Source of the DNA: Porphyrobacter sp. ULC335
GTDB lineage: Bacteria > Pseudomonadota > Alphaproteobacteria > Sphingomonadales > Sphingomonadaceae
NCBI RefSeq assembly: GCF_025917005.1
Contig: NZ_CP078091.1
Location: forward strand, 2,356,001 to 2,420,000
Length of the DNA: 64,000 bases
Reading direction: 5' to 3'
The notes under the pieces were generated by a model. It made no database searches. It had not been told where the DNA came from and worked only from the letters and a program-made list of their open reading frames with translations. Made by a program: the position numbers and the translations under genes. Each line of letters begins with the position of its first letter. The stretch's first letter is position 1. Below, piece by piece: positions 41,849 to 53,697 of the stretch.

Positions 41849-41992
41849 TTAGCTCCGCGCCAGATCAAGCCGTAGCTGCTGGATCGCGGCATCCAGATGG
41901 GCAGCTGCGATATGTGCCCCGCGTTGGTCGAGCGCTTCAAGCTGCTTCTCAAGCGATGCCAGCACGTGATGCACGCCCGGCTCATATGGCAT
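41849..41992 (-). CDS. Very small conserved-looking protein (47 aa)
   Basis: 47 residues, MPYEPGVHHVLASLEKQL to the end LARS, nearly all helix-forming and amphipathic (LEKQLEALDQRGAHIAAAHLDAAIQQL), with the coding character (GC-rich third positions) of real genes. No membrane segment. Function unknown. It lies between the winged-helix gene and ribH on the same strand. No good ribosome site is visible, so this is moderately supported. Confidence 0.45.
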   Translation of the reverse strand: MPYEPGVHHVLASLEKQLEALDQRGAHIAAAHLDAAIQQLRLDLARS

Positions 41993-42132
41993 AGGCGGAG
42001 AGTGGTTTTCCAATTTTAGATCCCGCGAATTCGAATGTGCTTTAGCTAACTCGTGCGACCGGCGAGCAACAGCATAAGATGGTCGGATATCGCGTTAATG
42101 GCTTATGGAAATCTACAGAGGGAAACTACGTA

Positions 42133-42167
42133 GCGGCGGGCGTGCACCAGAACGGCACGTCCGCCGC
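42133..42167 (-). terminator. Hairpin terminator downstream of ribH
   Basis: 13-bp stem 42133-42145 with 42155-42167 (one G-T pair), 9-nt loop, just after the ribH stop on the minus strand. The following bases are TACGTAGTTTCC, with only a weak T tract. Confidence 0.6.
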
Positions 42168-42175
42168 CGCTTTGG

Positions 42176-42598
42176 TCAACGGCCGAAGCGATCCTGCAGG
42201 GCCAGAAGGGCCAACGCCGCCTTGGCTGCCTCGCCGCCCTTGTCCTTCTGTGCGGGGTCTGCCCGGACCAGTGCCTGGGCCTCGTTCTCGACTGTCAGGA
42301 TGCCGTTGCCGATGGCGATGCCGTCCATGGTCAAGGCCATGATTGCGCGGGCGCTTTCACCCGCCACGATCTCGAAATGGTAAGTCTCGCCGCGTATAAC
42401 GACACCAATGGCGACGAAGCCATCATAGCGGTCGCTTTCGGCCGCGAGAGCTATGGCACCGGGAATTTCCAGCGCGCCGGGAACGGTCAGAACTTCGACC
42501 TTGTGCCCTTCGGCCTCAAGCGCGGCACGCGCGCCTGCCACCAGCATATCGTTGAGGTGGGCGTAAAATCGGGCCTCGACGATCAGAATATCGGCCAT
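42176..42598 (-). CDS. ribH: 6,7-dimethyl-8-ribityllumazine synthase
   Basis: 140 aa. Joins the RibB product dihydroxybutanone phosphate with the ribityl uracil. Conserved pattern: [64 protein letters not shown] (with the catalytic His region) and the C-terminal [14 protein letters not shown]. The gene follows ribB by 6 bp and is co-transcribed with it. No FMN riboswitch is visible upstream of the pair. Confidence 0.97.
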   Translation of the reverse strand: MADILIVEARFYAHLNDMLVAGARAALEAEGHKVEVLTVPGALEIPGAIALAAESDRYDGFVAIGVVIRGETYHFEIVAGESARAIMALTMDGIAIGNGILTVENEAQALVRADPAQKDKGGEAAKAALALLALQDRFGR

Positions 42599-42604
42599 GG
42601 GGAA

Positions 42605-43861
42605 TTACTCCGGAATGGGGTGGAAGTCGGTGATGGTCAGGCCGTAGCCTTCGAGTGCGACGTAATCGGGGCGGCTGTTCGACAGCAGCACCATCTCGGA
42701 AATGCCAAGATCGACCAGAATTTGCGAACCAATCCCGATGTTGCGCAGTTCCTCGTCCGGGCGCCACTCGCCGGTACCGACGCGGCCCGTCAAGATCACG
42801 ATGACACCCGAACCGTGCGTCCCGATCGCCTGCATCGCCCGCTGGAGGGTGCGCTTGCGGGCGCCGGGCTGGCCCAGCACATCGTCAAACACCGAAATCG
42901 GGTGAACGCGGGCGAGGGTAGGCTCGCCGGGAATGACGTGGCCCTTCTGCAGCACATAAGCCTCGTTGCCCGCCACACGGTCACGATAGGTGATCATCCG
43001 CCATTGGCCGCCATAATCGGAGGTAAAGGCGCGCTCCCCAAGCCGTTCGACCAGATGGTCGTTGCGCATCCGGTAGGCGATCAGATCGCGGATCGTGCCG
43101 ATCTTCAGGTCATGCTTGCGGGCAAAGTTGATGAGATCGTCAAGCCGGGCCATTGTCCCGTCCTCGTTCATGATCTCGCAGATCACGCCGGAGGGGTTGA
43201 GGCCCGCAAGGCGCGAGATATCGACCGCCGCCTCGGTATGCCCGGCGCGCACCAGCGTGCCGCCGTCGCGTGCCGTCAGTGGGAAGACGTGGCCGGGGGT
43301 GACAAGGTCATCCGCACCTTTGGCGGCATCAATCGCGACCGAAATGGTGCGCGCTCGGTCCGCCGCCGAGATGCCGGTGGTGACGCCCTCCTTCGCTTCG
43401 ATCGAGATGGTGAAGGCGGTCTGCATCGATTCCTTGTTGTTGCGGCTCATCGGCTGAAGGCCGAGCGTATCGACGCGCTCTTTGGTGAGTGCGAGGCAGA
43501 TCAGCCCGCGACCATACATCGCCATGAAGTTGATCGCCTGCGGCGTTGCCATCTGCGCCGGGATAATGAGATCGCCCTCGTTCTCGCGGTCCTCATCGTC
43601 GACGAGGATATACATTCGCCCGTTGCGCGCCTCGTCGATGATCTCCTCGATCGTTGCGAGGACCGGGCGATCTTCATTCACCGCAAGGAAGGCTTCAAGC
43701 TTGGCGAGCGTTTCGGCTGTCGGGTTCCACGATTCCTCGGTGCAATCACGCAAGGTGTTGGCATGGAGCCCGGCTGCCCGGGCCAAGCCAGCGCGGGTCA
43801 TTGTGCCTAATGTGACGAGATCGCGAACGCGTGTGATGATCAATGTGCTCATTTGGCTCAT
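42605..43861 (-). CDS. ribB: HTH-fused 3,4-dihydroxy-2-butanone 4-phosphate synthase with degenerate RibA-like domain
   Basis: 418 aa in three parts. Residues about 8-60 form a helix-turn-helix of XRE type ([20 protein letters not shown], then [12 protein letters not shown]), not part of normal RibB. Residues about 70-275 are Rib[37 protein letters not shown] and [22 protein letters not shown], all active-site parts present. The C-terminal part aligns with GTP cyclohydrolase II, but the zinc Cys triad is absent, so this half should be inactive (RibX-like). Start ATG 43861, or 43852. A palindrome lies just upstream of the start. Confidence 0.92.
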   Translation of the reverse strand: MSQMSTLIITRVRDLVTLGTMTRAGLARAAGLHANTLRDCTEESWNPTAETLAKLEAFLAVNEDRPVLATIEEIIDEARNGRMYILVDDEDRENEGDLIIPAQMATPQAINFMAMYGRGLICLALTKERVDTLGLQPMSRNNKESMQTAFTISIEAKEGVTTGISAADRARTISVAIDAAKGADDLVTPGHVFPLTARDGGTLVRAGHTEAAVDISRLAGLNPSGVICEIMNEDGTMARLDDLINFARKHDLKIGTIRDLIAYRMRNDHLVERLGERAFTSDYGGQWRMITYRDRVAGNEAYVLQKGHVIPGEPTLARVHPISVFDDVLGQPGARKRTLQRAMQAIGTHGSGVIVILTGRVGTGEWRPDEELRNIGIGSQILVDLGISEMVLLSNSRPDYVALEGYGLTITDFHPIPE

Positions 43862-43863
43862 GT

Positions 43864-43881
43864 ATCACATTGACGTGTGAT
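43864..43881 (-). promoter_or_regulatory. Palindrome immediately upstream of the ribB start
   Basis: ATCACA-TTGACG-TGTGAT: two perfect 6-bp arms with a 6-bp spacer, ending 2 bp before the ribB ATG (43861). It could be an operator (perhaps for the HTH domain of RibB itself) or an RNA hairpin over the translation start. Seen directly; role inferred. Confidence 0.45.
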
Positions 43882-44034
43882 TTCAAGATGGGAGAATTAT
43901 CGAAGTCTGTGCAATTTCGCCTGACCTATCCGTGTTGATGCGTAACCCATCCACCATACCAGATTAGGAATAAAGGTTCTTCAGTGCGTTAGTAGCTTTC
44001 CCGGGCCATTTATGCGGCCAGGGCAGAGGTGTAG

Positions 44035-44964
44035 ATGAGTGAGAAAACATACACCTTTAGGACCGTGGCAGCGTGCGAAATGTGTGGGTCCGAGCGAAGT
44101 CGCACTTTGGGTATGAGGCTCGACGCCAGTCAGGGCAGCCGTCCACGTGCGGCCACTGGTATCGCGGTTTCCGTTAAACAGTGTCTCGATTGCGGACTGA
44201 TATATGCTGATCCACAGCCCATCCCACAGGCCCTGTCCGATCACTATGGCATACCGGCGGACGAATACTGGTCGCCGGAAGCGTTCGATTGGTCGCCTGC
44301 GTATTTTGCAGCCGAAATAGAAGCTGCAAAACGTCTGCTACCGTTTGCGGACGGGATGACAGCGCTGGATATCGGGGCGGGTCTCGGTAAGGCGATGCGG
44401 TCTTTGACCAATGCCGGTTTCGACACGTGGGGTATCGAGCCATCTCTACCATTCTTCGAACGGGCCGCAGAACAGGTCGATCCGGTGCGCCTTCAGATTG
44501 CCGCTATCGAAGACGCTGAATTCCCAGAAGCGAGCTTCGATTTCATCACGTTCGGAGCAGTCCTCGAACATATCTACGCTCCATCCTTAGCGCTGCGAAA
44601 AGCCTTGGGATGGTTGAAGCCCGGCGGCATCATCCAGGTCGAGGTGCCATCATCCGGTCACCTCATCTCGAAGATCGCCAACGCCTATTTCAGACTGCGC
44701 GGCACGAGTTTTGTGACCCACATCAGTCCGATGCACGCGCCGTTCCACCTCTACGAGTTCGGCTTGGCATCGTTTGAGCGGAACGGGCAGATCAATGGAT
44801 ACGAAATCGCTGATCACAGCTTTCAGGTCTGCAGCATCTATCATGTCCCGAAGATCCTGCACGGGCCTCTGCGATGGTGGATGGAGCGCACCGACACAGG
44901 CATGCAGCTGAGCGTTTACCTGCGGAAACTGGGCAACTCACGGCCCGCACATCCTCTGGGATAA
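44035..44964 (+). CDS. Class I SAM-dependent methyltransferase with N-terminal zinc ribbon
   Basis: 309 aa. N-terminal CEMCGS...QCLDCGLIY forms a four-Cys zinc ribbon typical of sugar/O-antigen-type methyltransferases (Methyltransf_23 group). The Rossmann motif I is ALDIGAGLGKAM near residue 103, followed by WGIEPS (acidic ribose contact) and FGAVLEH (motif IV-like). The C-terminus is not catalytic-looking. No glycan genes are nearby; the gene is alone between ribB and tRNA-Lys and has somewhat lower GC than its neighbours, suggesting transfer. Substrate unknown. Confidence 0.82.
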   Translation: MSEKTYTFRTVAACEMCGSERSRTLGMRLDASQGSRPRAATGIAVSVKQCLDCGLIYADPQPIPQALSDHYGIPADEYWSPEAFDWSPAYFAAEIEAAKRLLPFADGMTALDIGAGLGKAMRSLTNAGFDTWGIEPSLPFFERAAEQVDPVRLQIAAIEDAEFPEASFDFITFGAVLEHIYAPSLALRKALGWLKPGGIIQVEVPSSGHLISKIANAYFRLRGTSFVTHISPMHAPFHLYEFGLASFERNGQINGYEIADHSFQVCSIYHVPKILHGPLRWWMERTDTGMQLSVYLRKLGNSRPAHPLG

Positions 44965-45028
44965 ATCGCATCCCTGCACAGCGACCTAATCGCGCTGCGC
45001 CCGTTTTTCATATTCCAAAAGATGAGGA

Positions 45029-45104
<76 letters not shown>

Positions 45105-45230
45105 ATCCCGACGTTCCCGCGAGGGGCCGGAAACGCGATGCGGGGCGGCGAGGCCGTGTCCCGATTCGCGTGAGGCGCTGCATTTAACGCGTCCGGCCCT
45201 GATAGCAAGGGCCTAATCGCGAAATGCTGA

Positions 45231-46364
45231 CTAGACTGAAAGACCGCGGCGCGGAGCCTCTCTGTTCCAGCGGTTGACCATCATCAGCAGGCCGATGCAG
45301 ATCATGTTGGTCATCATCGATGAACCCCCGTGGCTCATCCACGGCAGGGGAATGCCCTTGGCCGGGGCCATGCCCATCACCATCAGCAGATTGATCGCGA
45401 TGTAGAAGAAGATCGTGGCCGTGGCCCCGGCGGCGAGTAGCGCGCAGAAACGGTCCTGGCTCTCGCTCGCGACCTTCCAGCCCCAGCGCAGAATGAGGGT
45501 GTACATGGTCAGCACGAACAGCCCGCCCATCAGCCCCCATTCCTCGGCCATGGTGGCAAACACGAAATCGGTGTGCGGTTCGGGCAGGTAGTTGAGGTGG
45601 CTCTGCGTTCCGTTGTTGAACCCCTTGCCGAAAATTCCGCCCGATCCGATCGCGATCTTGGACTGGGCGATGTGGTAGCCAGCGCCCAAGGGATCGTTTT
45701 CGGGATCGAGGAAAGTCGTCACACGTGCCTGTTGATAGGGGCGCAGCGCGAAGAAGTAGACCAGCGGCATTGCGGCGATCCCGGTGCCGCCCGCCAGCAG
45801 AAACCACCACAGCGGCAGCCCCGCTAGGAACATCACGACGACGCCGCCGAACGCAATCGCCACCGATGTCCCAAGGTCGGGCTGCAACAGCACGAGCGAA
45901 ATCGGCAGCACGATCAGCATTCCCGATGGCACCACCGATCGCCACGATCCGATCATCCCCGAAGGCAGCGTTTCATAAAAGCGCGCCATCGCAAGCACCA
46001 CGGCGGGCTTCATCAGCTCGGAGGGCTGGATGCGGATCGGTCCGGCCTCCAACCAGCGCTGGCTGCCGCCGCCAACCTGGCCGACAATCTCGACCCCCAG
46101 CAGCATCAACAACACCGCCAGATAGGCGGGATAGGTCAACACCCGCACCGCCTCGCGCGGCAAGGATGCGATGATCGCGGTCATCACCGCAAAGACTCCG
46201 AAGCGGATGAAGTGCGACAGGGCAAAGGGCTGCATGGCCCCGCCGCCCGCTGAATACAGCACCAGCCCGCCGAAGGTGGTGAGCAACACCAGCGGGATCA
46301 GCATTTCCCAAGGCTGGCGGGCAATCGGTGCCGGAACGATCCCGCGGGCGGCAAGCGTGTTCAT
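45231..46364 (-). CDS. rodA: Rod-shape-determining SEDS protein RodA
   Basis: 377 aa, about ten membrane helices. A SEDS glycosyltransferase that polymerises lipid II in the elongasome with PBP2. Conserved parts: GSQRWLEAGPIRIQPSELMKPAVVLAMA, LQPDLGTSVAIAFGGVVVMFLAGL, and GFNNGTQSHLNYLPEPHTDFVFATMAEEWGL. Start ATG overlaps the mrdA stop as ATGA. Last gene of the mre/mrd operon. Confidence 0.97.
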   Translation of the reverse strand: MNTLAARGIVPAPIARQPWEMLIPLVLLTTFGGLVLYSAGGGAMQPFALSHFIRFGVFAVMTAIIASLPREAVRVLTYPAYLAVLLMLLGVEIVGQVGGGSQRWLEAGPIRIQPSELMKPAVVLAMARFYETLPSGMIGSWRSVVPSGMLIVLPISLVLLQPDLGTSVAIAFGGVVVMFLAGLPLWWFLLAGGTGIAAMPLVYFFALRPYQQARVTTFLDPENDPLGAGYHIAQSKIAIGSGGIFGKGFNNGTQSHLNYLPEPHTDFVFATMAEEWGLMGGLFVLTMYTLILRWGWKVASESQDRFCALLAAGATATIFFYIAINLLMVMGMAPAKGIPLPWMSHGGSSMMTNMICIGLLMMVNRWNREAPRRGLSV

Positions 46365-48499
46365 TCGCCGGCCTCCACGGACGGAGCAGCGGGCGCAGCC
46401 GAAGGAGTGGCAGCTTGCGGAGCAGCGGGAGCAGTGCCGCCGGGCGGTGTACCCGAAGGATTGGCCTCGGGCCGCGGAGCGATCACTTGTTCGGCAATAG
46501 CGTCAGTCTGGGTCGCCGCTCGGCGAGCCTCGGCCTCAACCCGGTCAAAGATTTCTTCCTCGCGGCGCGGCGGGCGGCTGACCGTCGTCCCGCGTTCGGC
46601 TGCATAAGCGGCATAGCGCCGCTCCAACCGCTGCTGCGCGGTGCCGCCCCATCCGGCCTCCAGCACGGAGAGAGCTTCGAGCCCTTTGGCCGGATCGAAC
46701 AGGAAGGTCATCACGTCGCGGGCAATCGGGTAGGCCGCGCCGGACCCGCCGCCATGCTCAATAACCACCGCGCCCGCATAGCGCGGGTTGTCATAAGGCG
46801 CGAAGAAGATGAACAAGCCGTGGTCGCGGTACTTCCAGGGTCCGGTCTTGCCGTTCGATTTGCTGAGCGAAACGACCTGCGCGGTGCCGGTCTTGCCAGC
46901 CATCAGCGTACCATCGATCGGCAAGCGGGCACGGCCGGCAGTGCCGGGGCCGTTGACCACATCACTCATCGCCTTGCGGACATACTCCACCTGGTCGGCG
47001 GGGAAGTCGATGTCGTTGAAGCCCTTGGGTTTGGTGTCCAGCGTCAGGCGCGGCATCACGTGGCGGCCGGTGGCAATGCGCGAGGCCATCACCGCCAGCT
47101 GCAACGGGCTGGATAGCATATAGCCCTGTCCGATGGTGGCATTGACCGTATCGAAGGCCTGCCATTCGCGGCCCCACTTCTTCATTTTCCACGCCGGATC
47201 CGGGACAGTGCCGAAGAACTGACTGGTGACGGGGAGGGGGAATTCCTCCCCCATCCCGCAGCGCCGCGCCATCGCCGCGATCGGGTCCATGCCGACGCGT
47301 TGGGCCATGGCATAGAAATAGACGTCACAGCTCTGGTAGATACCCTTGGCCATGTCGACCGAGCCGTGGCCGCGCCGGTTCCAGCAGCCGAACCGCCGAT
47401 TGCCGACCTGCAGGCCGCCTCCGCAGAACACTGTCTCGTTCGGATCGATCCCGGCCTGCATAAACGCCATCGAGACCATCGGCTTGACGGTGGAGCCGGG
47501 CGGATAGAGCCCCTTCAGCACCTTGTTGCGCAGCGGCACGCGCTCGTCGTCGCGCAGCATCGCATATTCGACCCCGCCGATCCCGTCCGAGAAGGAGTTG
47601 GGATCGAAGCTCGGCATGGATGCCATGCACAGCAGATCGCCCGTGCGACAGTCCATCACCACCACCGAGCCGCTCTCAAGCCCGATACGCCGCGCTGCAT
47701 AGTCCTGGAGCGGGCCGTCGATGGTGAGGCGGACAGGTGCGCCCTGCACATCCTCGCGTGTTTCGAGATCGCGGACGATGCGCCCGCCCGCTGTCACTTC
47801 CACGCGCCGTGCGCCCGGCACGCCGCGCAGTTCCTGTTCGAACTGCTTTTCGAGCCCGTCCTTGCCGATCTTGTAGCCCGGCGTAATCAGCAGCGGATTT
47901 GGGTCTTTCTCGTATTCCTCGGCAGACGCGGGGCCGACATAGCCGATCAGGTGACCGACGCTGGAAGCGGTCGGATAGAAGCGCGAAAAGCCGCGCTGGG
48001 GCACCACGCCGGGAAGATCGGGCAGGCGCACGCTGAGCGCGGCAAACTGTTCGTACCTCAGGCCGCTAGCGACCTCGACAGGCTGAAACCCGCGCGCGGT
48101 GCTGACCTTGTCCTTGATATCGGCGATCCGCGCGGGTTCGAGCGACAGCAATTCTCCAAGCTGGTCGATTGTCGCATTCGCGTTCTGGAGCCGTTCGGGG
48201 ATCAGGTCGACGCGGAAATCTGCGCGGTTCGAAGCGAGCGGCGCTCCATCACGGTCGAGAATCCAGCCCCGGCGCGGCGGAACCAGAGTCAGATTGACGC
48301 GGTTGCTTTCGGATTCCAGACGATACTTCTCGTTTTCGGCGATCGCCAGATAGCCAAGCCGGAGCGCCAGCAGCACCCCGATCCCGCCTTGCACCGCGCC
48401 GATCACTACAGATCTGCGCTCGAAAGTGCTGCGCAAGATCGAGGCATTGATCATCCGGGCGGGGCGCTGCGGTCCATCTCGCAGGAACGGGATCTTCAT
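46361..48499 (-). CDS. mrdA: Penicillin-binding protein 2
   Basis: 712 aa. An N-terminal membrane anchor (about residues 32-52), pedestal domain, then the transpeptidase domain: SxxK motif STVK in PPGSTVKPMVSMAF, SxN-like SCD in YQSCDVYFYAMA and KTGTAQVVS. Cross-links elongation peptidoglycan with RodA. The C-terminal 60 residues are Pro/Ala-rich and variable. Start overlaps mreD by one base and its stop overlaps rodA by four. Confidence 0.97.
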   Translation of the reverse strand: MKIPFLRDGPQRPARMINASILRSTFERRSVVIGAVQGGIGVLLALRLGYLAIAENEKYRLESESNRVNLTLVPPRRGWILDRDGAPLASNRADFRVDLIPERLQNANATIDQLGELLSLEPARIADIKDKVSTARGFQPVEVASGLRYEQFAALSVRLPDLPGVVPQRGFSRFYPTASSVGHLIGYVGPASAEEYEKDPNPLLITPGYKIGKDGLEKQFEQELRGVPGARRVEVTAGGRIVRDLETREDVQGAPVRLTIDGPLQDYAARRIGLESGSVVVMDCRTGDLLCMASMPSFDPNSFSDGIGGVEYAMLRDDERVPLRNKVLKGLYPPGSTVKPMVSMAFMQAGIDPNETVFCGGGLQVGNRRFGCWNRRGHGSVDMAKGIYQSCDVYFYAMAQRVGMDPIAAMARRCGMGEEFPLPVTSQFFGTVPDPAWKMKKWGREWQAFDTVNATIGQGYMLSSPLQLAVMASRIATGRHVMPRLTLDTKPKGFNDIDFPADQVEYVRKAMSDVVNGPGTAGRARLPIDGTLMAGKTGTAQVVSLSKSNGKTGPWKYRDHGLFIFFAPYDNPRYAGAVVIEHGGGSGAAYPIARDVMTFLFDPAKGLEALSVLEAGWGGTAQQRLERRYAAYAAERGTTVSRPPRREEEIFDRVEAEARRAATQTDAIAEQVIAPRPEANPSGTPPGGTAPAAPQAATPSAAPAAPSVEAGE

Positions 48500-49056
48500 C
48501 AGTCGATCTTTCGCGCACGGGCGAGGCGGAAACGGTCAAGTCCGGCAACCATCCGGGCGATTATTGGATAGAGCAGCACTGAAAGCAAAGCCTGCGGTGC
48601 GGCCACCGCCACCATTTCTGGTGTCACGCGCGCACCGGAAAGCAGCAGTGTCGCCGCCCAATAGCAGACGCCCATGACGCCTGCGGTAAACCAGTCCTGC
48701 CAGAACCCGCGCCAGGGGAAGCGCGTTTCGATCAGCTCTATGGCGATCATCGTGATCGACCACAGCAGGATCGCACTGCCGAAAGGCTGGCCGCTCACCA
48801 GGTCGTCGAAAGCACCCATCGGCGCGCCTGCCCATAGCGGCAAGAGGCCGGGGCGCACCATGCGCCATGCGAGCAGAAGCAAAAAGCCGAAGGAAGGTGC
48901 GAGCGGCATCAGATCCGCGATGAGCAACACCGGCAGCAATGATCCGAGCATGATCGAAAGGTAGGGCACGCTGTTCGCACGCCATGGCGAGGACGCGCGG
49001 TTAATCCGCCGTCCATACATGTCGGATCGGGCACGAGGGTCGAGCCGCTCCATCAC
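48499..49056 (-). CDS. mreD: Rod-shape-determining protein MreD
   Basis: 185 aa, five to six membrane helices (LGSLLPVLLIADLMPLAPSFGFLLLLAW and others), characteristic of MreD. Completes the MreBCD complex linking cytoskeleton to the cell wall synthases. Start ATG overlaps the mreC stop by 4 bp, and the stop shares a base with the mrdA start. Sequence conservation is low as usual; the operon position settles the call. Confidence 0.93.
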   Translation of the reverse strand: MMERLDPRARSDMYGRRINRASSPWRANSVPYLSIMLGSLLPVLLIADLMPLAPSFGFLLLLAWRMVRPGLLPLWAGAPMGAFDDLVSGQPFGSAILLWSITMIAIELIETRFPWRGFWQDWFTAGVMGVCYWAATLLLSGARVTPEMVAVAAPQALLSVLLYPIIARMVAGLDRFRLARARKID

Positions 49057-50006
49057 TCCTCCGCTGGAGCGTCGCTGGATGCAGGCGCAGGCGCGCCGGA
49101 TGCGGATGTCGGCGGGGCACCGCCGGGGTTCGCCGCATCGGTCTCCTCAAGTTCCGCCACCGCCGCTGCCTGATGCACCGGTTCGATCGCGACGTAGGAG
49201 GTTGCAGCAGGCTCTGCGACGAGCCGTGCAATTCCGCCATCGGGGGTGATCTTGGCGATAACCGCCACCGCCACGCCGGGCCGGTAATAACCGCCGGCGC
49301 CGCTGGTCACCATCATGTCGCCGACCTTCAGCGGATTGACGCCGAGGTTGACGAGACGGATGCGCAGCATGCCGTCGCCACGTCCCTCTGCAAAGGCGAT
49401 GACATTGTCCTTGGCGCGGCGCACCGGCAGCACGCTTTCGCTATCGGTGAGGAGCAGCACGCGCGCCGAACTGCGCCCTGTCTCGAGCACGCGGCCAATC
49501 ACGCCGCGTTCTGACAGGACCGGCATTCCGGGCTGCACGCCCTTGCTTGCCCCGGCGCTGATATAGGCGTGACGCCGGCCGCTGGTCGCAGTGGAGCCGA
49601 CCAGTCGCGCCATCGCAACCGGTTTGGTCTCGCCATCGCGCAGGGCCAGCAGACCTTTCAGTCGCTGGTTCTCGGCTTTGACCGCGTCAGCCTCGGCGAG
49701 ACGAATACGGGCGATTTCCATTTCGCGGCGCAGCTCGGCATTCTGGGAGCCCGCGCTGAAATAGCCCGCGATGCTCTGGAACAGCCCCTGCGATCCCTCC
49801 CGGGCCGCCGCGCTTCCCGTGCCGACCGGCGCCACAACGTCGCTCGCGACGCCGCGCAGGGGCGCGAAAGCCGAAGGCTGCCACAGCGACAGCGCCAGCA
49901 ACGCAAGCCCCACCAATGCTCCCGCACCGGCCAACAGGTAGCCGGTGAACAGCGAGTATTGCGCTTTCTTCGAGAAGCCCGAGCGGCGCGAAGAGGAGGG
50001 CGCCAT
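49053..50006 (-). CDS. mreC: Rod-shape-determining protein MreC
   Basis: 317 aa. One N-terminal membrane helix (SLFTGYLLAGAGALVGLALLALS), a coiled coil around residues 75-110 (LRREMEIARIRLAEADAVKAENQRLKGL), then the paired beta-barrel domain with RVVGST-like VARLVGST, ISAGASKGVQPGMPVLSERGVIGRV and VGDMMVTSGAGGYYRPGVAV. The C-terminus is Pro/Ala-rich. Periplasmic; bridges MreB to the PBP2-RodA pair. Confidence 0.96.
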   Translation of the reverse strand: MAPSSSRRSGFSKKAQYSLFTGYLLAGAGALVGLALLALSLWQPSAFAPLRGVASDVVAPVGTGSAAAREGSQGLFQSIAGYFSAGSQNAELRREMEIARIRLAEADAVKAENQRLKGLLALRDGETKPVAMARLVGSTATSGRRHAYISAGASKGVQPGMPVLSERGVIGRVLETGRSSARVLLLTDSESVLPVRRAKDNVIAFAEGRGDGMLRIRLVNLGVNPLKVGDMMVTSGAGGYYRPGVAVAVIAKITPDGGIARLVAEPAATSYVAIEPVHQAAAVAELEETDAANPGGAPPTSASGAPAPASSDAPAEE

Positions 50007-50054
50007 GGCTTTACAGTCCCTTCTGCCGCTCAGCCCGGCTCATGCTTGTGCGGA

Positions 50055-53157
<3,103 letters not shown>

Positions 53158-53275
53158 TCTGACCGCCCGCGCTGGGTTCTTTAAGCTGTTGATCCGTACT
53201 GGTGCGTTTGCGCAAGTTGTCGCGCTGTGCGGGTAAGCCTAGCGGGACCTCGGCACTTTTTTGACGGAGGCGGCC

Positions 53276-53656
53276 GTGGCGAAACGATTTATTGGGGCGG
53301 TCGAAGGTGTTCCCGCTTCTCCATCGCCAATATCGAATGCTGTCGTATGCGGAAACACATGCCACATATCGGGCCAGTTGGCCGTTTACGATGACGGATA
53401 TCGCCCAGGATCCGCGCGCGAAGAAGCCGAGCGAGCTTTCGGTCTGGTGTTCCTGATCGCCTCGGCGGCGGGGTTCGACCGAAGCGACATCGTCTATGTC
53501 GATATCGCCTTCACGAACCTTGAGCAGGATTTGCCCGAGGTTAATGCGCTTTGCCGCGAGTTGTTTGCTCCCTTTCCAGCGCGGACGATCTATCAGGCAG
53601 CTGCATTGCCGTTCGGTGCCAAGATCAAGGTTCAGGCTATCGCCCAGCGGGATTGA
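53276..53656 (+). CDS. RidA/YjgF-family protein
   Basis: 126 aa from GTG 53276, with GGAGG at 53266-53270 as ribosome site (a TTG at 53261 lacks one). Core pattern: CGNTCHISGQLAVYDDGY, ASAAGFDRSDIVYVDIAFTNLEQDLPEVNALC, and ARTIYQAAALPFGAKIKVQAIA with the Arg expected in imine-deaminating RidA. The middle Leu/Ile helices are conserved. Acts on reactive enamines or a related small molecule. Confidence 0.87.
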   Translation: MAKRFIGAVEGVPASPSPISNAVVCGNTCHISGQLAVYDDGYRPGSAREEAERAFGLVFLIASAAGFDRSDIVYVDIAFTNLEQDLPEVNALCRELFAPFPARTIYQAAALPFGAKIKVQAIAQRD

Positions 53657-53697
53657 TTGCACGAGTAGATTACGGGCGATACTGCGGGGCTTCCCCC

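Noticed and set aside
43862-44034. FMN riboswitch upstream of ribB
   Set aside because: No conserved FMN-element boxes could be found on the minus strand in the 170 bp before ribB.
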